From Desulfobacteraceae bacterium (lineage in GTDB: Bacteria > Desulfobacterota > DSM-4660 > Desulfatiglandales > Desulfatiglandaceae), in the NCBI GenBank assembly GCA_016844935.1, contig JAERTK010000066.1, positions 1-64,000 of the forward strand: a stretch of 64,000 bases of DNA, read 5' to 3'. Positions 45,501-53,400 of this stretch are shown piece by piece. The notes under the pieces are model-generated. The model saw nothing but the letters and a program-made list of their open reading frames with translations, did no database searches and had not been told where the DNA came from. Position 1 is the first letter of the stretch, and each line of letters begins with the position of its first letter. The position numbers and the translations under genes were made by a program.

Positions 45501-47959
45501 CCGCATAGATAAGCTGCTTCAGCTGCCTCCTCATGAAGAGCCAAAGTTAAACCGTATTGTTCCTTCCAGCTGTTTTCGTAGAGCAAATAAATTCCAAACT
45601 TCAGGTATTCAAACGCCGGCAAAAACGCCGCAGACAACTTCGCTTTTTTTCCAGCAATTAGGTTGAGGCGGACAAGTTCCTCCCGTTCAGCTTCATCCAT
45701 CATCAAATCAGCTCCCAAATTGAGCTGATCAAGCACCACAAAAATGTGTTCTTCAAATTTCTCTTCGGAAATGCTTTTCAGCATCTCCCGGCCGATCTTG
45801 AGATGCACTTCGGGTTTCTTTTCATCTTTAAGCAAGGAATAGGCGACCTGCTGAACCCGGTCATGGAGAAATGCATATGTAGGGGATTGAGTGCCTGGTT
45901 CGTGTTCTTCTTCCGATGGAATAACCTTAGGAATTCCAATAACATACTTGTACGAATCATCCAGCGGCAACACTAGTTCCTCACGCAGGGCTTCGAAGAG
46001 GTCTCGGGCAGTTTCTGAAACCGTTTTCCCATAGACGGTCGAAAGCAAGTTCAAATCAAATCGGTTGCCGATACAGGCGGCCAGGCTCAACAGATGGGTG
46101 GCTTTTTCAGGCAATCCCTTTATACGGGTTATCATTAGATCGACAACATTATCGGTAGTATCAGCCTGACGAATTTTTTCTTCATCCCACCGCCAGGCAC
46201 CTTTCTCATGGCTAAAAGCCAGCAATCCATCGCGATACAGAGAATGAATAAACTGGTTCAAAAAGAAGGGATTGCCGAGAGTCTTTTCAAAGCACAACCT
46301 GGCTAGACCTTTGGTTTGTTCCGTATCACAGGAAAGAGTCTGTGTCAGAAGCTGGTTCACATGGTCTTCTTTCAGCTGATCCAGCAAAACGGTTTCAATC
46401 TCCGCACCGCCTTTTTGAATTTCCTCCAGCGCAAAGGTAAGCGGGTGAGCTGAATCCACTTCATTGTCCCGATAAGCTCCGATCAGAAAGAGATATTCCG
46501 TTTGAGCGGTGATGAACATCTCAATGAGTTTGAGGGATGCGGCATCGGCCCATTGGAGATCATCCAGGAAGATAATCAGCGAATGTTCTTTTGCGGCAAA
46601 GATTCGAATAAAATTCTCAAACACATAGTTGAAGCGGTTGATGTTCTCCACCGGACCCACGGTGGGGATTTCGGGCTGGGTGCCGATAATCAGTTCCAGC
46701 TCCGGGATAACCTCGATCATCACTCGGCCGTTGGGGCCCAGGGCCTTTAACAGTTTTTCCTTCCAAATGAATACTTCCGCATCACTTTCCGCCAGAATCT
46801 GCCGAATCAATTCCTGAAAGGCGTGAATCAAGGGGGCGTAAGGGACATTTTTTTTGAGTTGGTCAAACTTTCCCGAGATGAAATACCGTTTCTGATCTGT
46901 CAAGGGGCTTTTCAGAATGGCGCTTTGCACTTCACGCACCAGGGCCGATTTGCCAATCCCCGCGGGACCCGTTACCAACACCGTTTTGCAGGCGCCGACA
47001 CTCACCTGTTCAAAACCCTTGAGCAGCGTTTCAATCTCCGCTTCCCGGCCATAAAGCTTTTGGGGAATTTGGAGGCGGTCTGAAATATCCTTTTGTGCGA
47101 TTTCAAATGAATCGATGCGGCCGGATGCCGAAAACCGGTCCGAACACTCTTTGAGATCCTGCAAAATCCCCAAAGCACTCTGATACCGGCCTTCGGCATC
47201 TTTTGCCATGAGCTTCAAAATGATGTCCGATAGAACGGGTGGGATATCTTCGTTGATTTCATGGGGCGGTTCCGGCATCAACGCCATATGGGCATGGACC
47301 AGTTCAAGGGGTTCCGTGGCCTCAAAGGGGAGCCTTCCGGTGAAGAGTTCATAAAGGGTGACCCCCAGGGAATAGAAGTCCGTTCGCCAGTCCACCATGC
47401 GGTTCATGCGGCCCGTCTGCTCAGGGGACATGTAGGGGAGGGTTGCGGTCATAAGCATGGCTGTTTCAACGGTGGGGTTTTCACGGGAGATAATGCCGGC
47501 TGAGCTGAAATCGATGAGTTTTAGCATTCCGGTTTCAGGGTTAAAAAGGATGTTGGCGGGCTTGATGTCTTTGTGGACAATACGCATTTGATATATCTGC
47601 TTAAGGGCTGACGCGGTCTTCACCGCAATATCCAGGGCCTGGAGCAAATCCAAAGAATCGGAGTTGATCAGACTCCTGAGGTCAACGCCGCCCATCTCTT
47701 CCAATACCAGATACGGCCGGTGGTCGTGTTCCACCAAATCCAGAACATGAACCACGTGCGGGGCCTGCTCGGTCTTAATGGATTGCAATATCCGGTATTC
47801 ATGTCGGTAGCGGGCGACCTGACCGGGGGTCGGGTGCCTGGTGGCCGTGGTTTTGAGGATGACCGGCCGGTTGTCATGTTTCCTCACAGCACGAAAAACA
47901 TGCGTGTTTGATCCTACCTGAATCGTACTGCTCCAATCAAAACCTGATAATTGCAACAT
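42590..47959 (-). CDS. Giant Ser/Thr kinase-AAA-GAF-histidine kinase, cassette copy 1
   Basis: A protein of 1,789 residues of the HstK/PknD-like trifunctional type. ATG at 47959 matches the start of the paralogue; the upstream frame reads only through a palindromic repeat. Residues about 8-265 are a Ser/Thr kinase with catalytic loop HKDIKPANILF, and DFS in place of DFG. An AAA_16-type ATPase follows, with GPAGIGKSALVRE at about 331. A long helical, TPR-like region covers about 700-1300 and is AT-rich in its centre. Then come a GAF domain (about 1340-1500), HisKA with GVAHEINTPIGI (about 1560) and HATPase_c with DNGNGM and GGSGLGMHIV. No membrane helix is evident. Signal and targets are unknown. 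Confidence 0.9.
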   Translation of the reverse strand: MLQLSGFDWSSTIQVGSNTHVFRAVRKHDNRPVILKTTATRHPTPGQVARYRHEYRILQSIKTEQAPHVVHVLDLVEHDHRPYLVLEEMGGVDLRSLINSDSLDLLQALDIAVKTASALKQIYQMRIVHKDIKPANILFNPETGMLKLIDFSSAGIISRENPTVETAMLMTATLPYMSPEQTGRMNRMVDWRTDFYSLGVTLYELFTGRLPFEATEPLELVHAHMALMPEPPHEINEDIPPVLSDIILKLMAKDAEGRYQSALGILQDLKECSDRFSASGRIDSFEIAQKDISDRLQIPQKLYGREAEIETLLKGFEQVSVGACKTVLVTGPAGIGKSALVREVQSAILKSPLTDQKRYFISGKFDQLKKNVPYAPLIHAFQELIRQILAESDAEVFIWKEKLLKALGPNGRVMIEVIPELELIIGTQPEIPTVGPVENINRFNYVFENFIRIFAAKEHSLIIFLDDLQWADAASLKLIEMFITAQTEYLFLIGAYRDNEVDSAHPLTFALEEIQKGGAEIETVLLDQLKEDHVNQLLTQTLSCDTEQTKGLARLCFEKTLGNPFFLNQFIHSLYRDGLLAFSHEKGAWRWDEEKIRQADTTDNVVDLMITRIKGLPEKATHLLSLAACIGNRFDLNLLSTVYGKTVSETARDLFEALREELVLPLDDSYKYVIGIPKVIPSEEEHEPGTQSPTYAFLHDRVQQVAYSLLKDEKKPEVHLKIGREMLKSISEEKFEEHIFVVLDQLNLGADLMMDEAEREELVRLNLIAGKKAKLSAAFLPAFEYLKFGIYLLYENSWKEQYGLTLALHEEAAEAAYLCGSHKEMDDLAETVLQKAKTVLDKIKIYEIRIQAYTSQYRLLDAVKTGLHVLKLLGVRFPEKPNKFHIMFAYLRTKLVLGGKEVALLVNLQKMTNSYKLAEMGILAIMGHPVYFAAPELLPFLPFQAVTLSIKNGNSTKSIIAYNGYGLLLCGGIGDIRTGFEFGKLALRLSKTLNVKSFEAGTLFVFNCFIAHWKKHIRETLKPFETGFKKGLETGDFENGGACAFVYSYYSYFAGIELSKLKRKISKYNESIKKLKHQTWLYHNERLWQMILNLMGRSENTTTITGDICDEKEMYKRYLNANDRSGICALYLEKLLLCYLFREYGEAVENAAIAEKHLNSLISQIEVPVFHFYNSLAHLALFPESPKIKKRYILRKVTKSQKKMKKWAYHAPMNYLHKWQLVEAEKARVLGKGEKAKGLYDQAIVGAKENLYIQEEALANELAAKFCQTKGEIETARKYMKQARYCYDHWGAKAKVDHLDQNYPELLAEDLKQPREDEVMEKTAKADPLKTSTSTGPVKSEQLDLASVMKASQVISGEIEIEKLLSRMMRIILENAGAEKGSLILKSEEDFFIEAEGDIHQDKIQVLQSIPVEDAQQVPGAIIQYVARTKENLVLEDAAQKGDFTTDPYIINHQPKSTLCAPLIHQKNVSGIIYLENNLATGAFTQERLEVLNLLCSQAAISLENANLYKQQQDYAEKLEETVQERTRELKQSLDTIEKTQEQLVQSEKMAAIGGLVAGVAHEINTPIGIAVSAASHLGDKTGGFVKKVESKKLKRSELDSYAKTAADSSSLILKNLSGAVKIVQGFKQVAVDQTSGERREFKLKPYIEDVLLSLKPKLKKTQHRVTVNCPDDLTLNSFPGALSQIISNLVMNSLIHGFEGIGEGEIIFDAVEENGSVILTYRDNGNGMDEKTLSKIFDPFFTTKRSQGGSGLGMHIVHNLVTQTLEGKISCESQPGNGMMIQMSIPMS

Positions 47960-47994
47960 CTGCCACCCTGTTTCTAGAATGTCTGTTTTCCTGG

Positions 47995-48251
47995 TTGTCC
48001 TGTAGGGACAATCGAAAATAGCCCGGCAATTCATTGCCGAGGTCACGTTATCACACCATTTTCAAAGTCCCATCGGGACGACACAAAGCGTAGCCGCTTT
48101 TTCAATGGGTCCACATGAACCCTTTTCAAAATAAAACAATTAACAAATCCCCTTTCGTCAATATCTCTGCCGTCCCTACGGGACTACGTCTCTGGCTTGA
48201 ATCTATCCCGGCAATGAATTGCCGGGCTATTGCCTTTCGTCCCCGCGGGAC
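47995..48251. repeat. Composite palindromic (BIME-like) island
   Basis: An island of about 257 bp filling the gap between the second ATPase gene and the first giant kinase. In order it has TTGTCC/GGACAA (47995-48011), a REP core with one mismatch (48022-48041), GTCCC-atc-GGGAC (48067-48079), GTCCC-tac-GGGAC (48172-48184), a perfect REP core (48207-48226) and GTCCC-cgc-GGGAC (48239-48251). The two REP cores with their companions are in opposite orientation, so the island is itself an inverted repeat. The left edge is 35 bp from the ATG of the giant kinase. Confidence 0.85.
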
Positions 48252-48263
48252 TTCACACACCGC

Positions 48264-49883
48264 CTACATCCCCCAAACCCTTATTTCCCGGCCTTCAAAG
48301 CGCTTTTTCTCCTGAAAAATCTTCTCGTCCCACGAAACGTCTGAACGACGGTCAAAGACCACCAGATGGCCGTCTGAAGTGCCGCACCGGTCCATATACG
48401 CATGGGTCTGCTTCAGGCCCTCATCAATGGTGCGATCAAGGCTCTTGTACAAAATTTTAAGTTCAATAACAATTTTTTGAACCGTTCCCTGCCAGCGGGT
48501 CCAGGGAGGTCGACCTTCAGGGGCCTGTTCAAGGGGCCAGAGCAGCAGAAGATCGGTGCGCATTTTCCCGAGACCGTATTCACGTTCAATGCGACCGCCT
48601 GAATTGACAACCCGCTGCAAAAAGGCCTGCATCAGGAGTTGGGGGCCAGCTTCTTTGTATTGGAACCGCTCCAACCAGATCTCAGAATGTTCCCGGAAGA
48701 ACTCCTGGAAAGCGGATAACAGCTTGTCCACATCCAGGCGGCCGTTTTCCTGAACATACCAGGCTTGATCATACCGGGCTTCCAGGTTCATCTGCTCACT
48801 GACCGTCAGTTCCCTTGGGATAACCTCGGCGTAGATGGGGTTGGCAATGACCGGACCCTGTTTCGTTCTCCGAATCAACCCCAGATCCTCCACGTACTGA
48901 ATGTCATCCAGGCGCACATTCAAATCCCGCCCCTGAAGCATGGGGCTGATGACCCGCCGCACCCGCTCTTCCTGAAGTTTATCCGCCAGTTGGTCCAGGT
49001 GTGTATCACGCCTGGCGATGAGATTATCCTTTGCTCGATCCACCATATCCTTGTCGATGGCCCGCGAACGATCCCGGCCTTCCTTTATCCTGAAACAGGT
49101 TTCATAGGCCAGGGCATTCACCAACCAGGGCTGGCCACGGGTGAGATGCCAGATACACGCTTTGGCTTCTGAAGTAAATTTCTGCTCCGTATCCAGCGTA
49201 TGCTGCTCCAGCAACGTGTACACTTCAGGCTTTATGAAATCACCCATCCGAAGGGATTCCGCTTTTATATTAAAAGCGCTGCCTCCGGTGATGATCTCTT
49301 TTTCACTGCTTGCGTGGATGCGGTAGTCCCGAACATCCCGAATACCACACAGGATTATGGATTGGGGAAATGAGGCCGGTCGCTGGTTATAGCCTGATCT
49401 GATTTGCCGTAGAAAAGAAATCAGGGTATCCCCTACCAGGCTATCCACTTCATCAAACATCACCACAAGCGGTTTATCACATTTTTCCGCCCATGCTCGA
49501 AGCGACATGGCGATAGCTGTACCATAACCGCCCGGCGCCAGAAATTGATCACGTTGTTCCTCAAGAAATTTATCTTTCAGGTAAATACGGGCCATGGCTC
49601 CCAGTTCACGAACAATATCGTTCATGGCCTGTTCCACATTCTCTCGAGCCGCCTGCGCCGCCTCCACATTGCAGTACACCGCTTTGTATTGACCTTCACG
49701 ATTCAGATGTTCCATCAAGGCCAGCATAGACGACGTCTTTCCCGTCTGCCTGGGCGCGTGCAGAACAAAATACTTTTTCTGTACCAGAAGCATTTCCATT
49801 TCTGCTAGGTCAAAGCGCTCAAGCGGCGGCAGGCAGTAATGGTCCTCACAGTTGACCGGTCCGGCAGTGTTGAAAAATCTCAT
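48264..49883 (-). CDS. AAA ATPase with PD-(D/E)xK-like C-terminus, cassette copy 2
   Basis: A 539-residue paralogue of the protein at 40935-42551, very similar along its full length. ATG at 49883 is aligned with the other copy and follows AGGTGA. Walker A is APRQTGKTSSM, Walker B LVVMFDEVDSLVGD. The C-terminal motifs IVIELKILYKS and GLKQTHAYMDRCG are kept. The most different part is around residues 325-385, before the nuclease-like region. Unlike copy 1, it is separated from its giant kinase partner by 537 bp that contain a palindromic island, so the two may no longer be co-translated. Confidence 0.85.
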   Translation of the reverse strand: MRFFNTAGPVNCEDHYCLPPLERFDLAEMEMLLVQKKYFVLHAPRQTGKTSSMLALMEHLNREGQYKAVYCNVEAAQAARENVEQAMNDIVRELGAMARIYLKDKFLEEQRDQFLAPGGYGTAIAMSLRAWAEKCDKPLVVMFDEVDSLVGDTLISFLRQIRSGYNQRPASFPQSIILCGIRDVRDYRIHASSEKEIITGGSAFNIKAESLRMGDFIKPEVYTLLEQHTLDTEQKFTSEAKACIWHLTRGQPWLVNALAYETCFRIKEGRDRSRAIDKDMVDRAKDNLIARRDTHLDQLADKLQEERVRRVISPMLQGRDLNVRLDDIQYVEDLGLIRRTKQGPVIANPIYAEVIPRELTVSEQMNLEARYDQAWYVQENGRLDVDKLLSAFQEFFREHSEIWLERFQYKEAGPQLLMQAFLQRVVNSGGRIEREYGLGKMRTDLLLLWPLEQAPEGRPPWTRWQGTVQKIVIELKILYKSLDRTIDEGLKQTHAYMDRCGTSDGHLVVFDRRSDVSWDEKIFQEKKRFEGREIRVWGM

Positions 49884-50092
49884 GGAAGTCACCTCAATGT
49901 ATTCACTGGGAAAATGTCAAAACCTGTAAATTCAGGCGTATTCAATACATCATTTGACATAACAATTCGTAACAGTTCACAGTTTACAGTTGCCGATTTC
50001 CGGTAAAAAAGCAGGAAATAATACAAAATTTTCTTAAGGTTAAGTTAAAAACCTATAAACCGCAACGGATACAACCATGGTTTTCTGTTTAT

Positions 50093-50343
50093 GTCTCGTA
50101 GAGACGATTGATAATAGCCCGGCAATTTATTGCCGGGATTAGATGACCATGCGATTTCTTCAGTCCCATCGGGACGACAGAAAAAAGAACGCCGCGTTCG
50201 AAATTCCCATATCCGCATTTACATCAAACGATTCCTCCCACCCATTGTTTTTCAACTCTGCCGTCCCTACAGGACTGATTGCGTTTGTTTGAATCCATCC
50301 CAGCAATAAATTGCCGGGCTATTTTCGGTTGTCCCTACGGGAC
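50093..50343. repeat. Composite palindromic (BIME-like) island inside cassette 2
   Basis: An island of about 250 bp within the 537-bp gap between giant kinase 2 and its ATPase. It has GTCTC-gta-GAGAC (50093-50105), a perfect REP core with centre TT (50118-50137), GTCCC-atc-GGGAC (50163-50175), GTCCC-tac-AGGAC (50263-50275), a REP core with one mismatch (50299-50318) and GTCCC-tac-GGGAC (50331-50343). The layout is the same as in the other two large islands. The rest of the gap (49884-50092) is AT-rich and shows nothing I can name. Confidence 0.85.
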
Positions 50344-50420
50344 AGGCAGCATGACTTTCATGGACGTCTTTTCATGTGAGAAAAGCTTCCAGCATCGACC
50401 ATCGCTACATGTCCTCGTTC

Positions 50421-53400
50421 TCACAGGGGAATTCTCATCGTAACCATTATCCCCTCCCCCGGCTTGCTCTCACTGGAAATCGTGCCTCCCAGGGTCTGAG
50501 TGACCAGGTTATGCACAATGTGCATCCCCAGGCCACTCCCACCTTGAGAACGTTTGGTGGTAAAGAAAGGATCAAAAATTTTTGTCAGATCTTTTTGATT
50601 CATCCCCTTGCCATTGTCCCGGTAGGAGAGGTTAACAAATCCATTTTCCCGGGTCGCATCAAAGAGGATTTCCCCTTTTTCCGTCTCCTCAAATCCGTGA
50701 ATCAATGAATTCATGACCAGGTTTGTGATAATCTGGGAAAGGGCGCCGGGGAAGCTGTTCAATGTCAGATCATCCGGACAGTTGACGGTGATTTCGTGTC
50801 GGGTCTTTTTGAGCTTCGGCTTCAGGCTCAACAGCACATCTTCAATATAGGCCTTGAGTTTGAACTCCCGACGTTCCCCGCTGGTTTGATCCACGGCCAC
50901 CTGCTTGAAACCCTGAACAATTTTGACCGCGCCGCTCAGGTTCTTGAGAATCAGGTTGGAGGAATCGGCGGCGGTCTTTGCGTAGCTGTCCAGCTCGGAA
51001 CGTTTGAGCTTTTTGCTCTCCACTTTTTTCACGAATTCCCCAGTTTTATCTTCCAGGTGGGATGCGGCGCTCACGGCGATGCCGATGGGGGTATTGATTT
51101 CATGGGCCACCCCTGCCACCAGTCCACCGATGGCGGCCATCTTCTCGGACTGGACCAGCTGATCCTGGGTCTCTTGAATGGTTTCAAGGGATTGCTTCAG
51201 TTCGGATGTTCTTTCTTCGACCGTTTCTTCAAGGGTTCCGGCATAATCCTGTTGCTGTTTGTAAAGGTTTGCGTTTTCAAGGGAGATGGCAGCCTGGGAG
51301 CAGAGGAGCGCCAGGACCTCCAAGCGTTCTTCGGTGAAAGTCCCGGTTGCCAAGTTGTTTTCAAGATAGATGATACCGCTTAAATTCTTCTGGTGGATCA
51401 ATGGGGCACATAACACCGATTTGGGCTGGTGTTGAGTGATATAAGGATCCGTTGTGAACTCCCCCTGGTGGGTTGCGTCGTCAAAAACAAGATTTTCCTT
51501 CGTCCGGGCCACATACTGGATGATGTTCCCAGGCACCTGGGGAGCGGTTTCGATGGGGATGGACTGAAGCACCTGAACCTTCTCCTCATGGATATGCCCT
51601 TCGGCCTCAATCCGGAAATTCCCGGTTGATTTCAGGATCAGGCATCCCTTTTCAGCGCCCGCATTTTCAAGGATGATCCGCATCATGCGGGAGAGGAGTT
51701 TTTCAATCTCGATTTCTCCTGATATCACCTGCGAGGCTTTCATGACGGAAGCCAGATCGAGCTGTTCGCTTTTGACCGGACCGGTGCTGGTGGAAGTTTT
51801 TGAGGGGTCGGCTTTCGCGTGCTTTTCCATCATGTCATCCTCCAGTGGTTGGTCCAGGGCATCCGCCAGAAGTTCCGGATAGTTTTGATCCAGATGATCC
51901 ACTTTTGCTTTGGCGCCCCAGTGGTCATAGCAGTACCGGGCTTGTCTCATGTATTTTCGCGCTGTTTCGGTCTCCCCCTTTGTCTGATAAAATTTCGCTG
52001 CCAGTTCATTGGCCAGAGCTTCCTCCTGGATGTACAGGTTTTCTTTGGCACCAGCGATGGCCTGGTCGTACAGGCCTTTCGCTTCTTCATCTTTGCCCAG
52101 TACCCTCGCCTTTTCGGCTTCCACCAGCTGCCATTTGTGGAGATGGTTCATAGGCGCGTGATGCGCCCATTTTTTCATTTTTTTCTGGTTTTTAGCGACT
52201 TTTCGAAGGCCAGACTTTCGCTTGGTTCTTGGTATTTCGGAAAAAAACGCCAATTGGGCCAACGAATCGTAGAAATGGAAAATAGGGATCGTTATTATAG
52301 AAATGTGGCCATGCGATACCTTTTCTGCACTCGCTACATTTTCGATTGCTTTAGCGTATTCTTGAAATAAATAACAAAGGATAAGTTTATCTAAGTGCAG
52401 TCCAAATATTCCACCTGTATCATTTTCATTTTGATAAGTTTCAAGCAATTTTTTTTCATTGCTAACATCACCCGTTACATTTACAGGATTTTCGCTGTAG
52501 CCTCTCAAGTTTGATATTTTTTGCCAGGTTTCTTGACTATAGTTAAAACATGTTTTTTGTTTTAACGCTTTGTTTACATTGAAGCAATTTATTATCCGTT
52601 GTTCTACTTGTGATAATTCTTCACCAGCAAAAAAGGAAAAATATGAGTAGAAATATTTGCTAAGGGTACCATATTCGAAATCTCCGGTTTCAAGCCCTTT
52701 CTGAAATCCTATCTCGAACGGTTCTAATGTTTCCCTTAAGTGTTTTTTCCAGTGTTTAATGCAAGCATTGAAAACATATAGCGTCTTCGCTTCACAAGAT
52801 TTAGCATTGTGTTTCCCTGATAAGCGAAATGCCAGTTTCCCAAATTCGAAACCGGATTTTATATCCCCGGTGACTCCACAGAGAATCAATCCATATCCGT
52901 TATAGAAAAGAATTGAATTTGGAATATTACCGTGTTTAATTGATACATTTAAACCTTTAAAAATAATCAACGGTAGCATCTGGGGGGCTGCAAAATATAC
53001 AGAGATGCTCATACTCGTGAGAATACGCATTTGAGCAAGATGATAAGGATCAGTCATTTCCGGTAGGTTTATTAAATCATCCGAGCTTTTTCCAATTAAA
53101 GCGAATTTTGTTCGGAGATATGCAACTAGAACATGTAATTTCTTCGGTTTTTGTGGAAAGCTAACGCCCAAAAGCCTTAAGACATGGAGACCACATTGCA
53201 CAGAATCCATTAGTTTATGTTGGGACATAAAGGCGCGAATCTTCGTTTCATAAACATTTATCTTGTCCAGTATTGTTTTAGAATTCCGTAAAACTGCTTC
53301 AATCCGCTTCTCCATCTCCTTGAAACTTCCGCAGAGATAGGCAGATTCTACAGCTTCCTCATGAAGAGATAAAGTTAGTTCATACTGCATCTCCCATCCA

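Noticed and set aside
42590-48046. Start of giant kinase 1 at 48046
   Set aside because: The extra 29 residues are the palindromic repeat read as protein. The paralogue starts at the position equal to 47959, where a ribosome-binding site is present.
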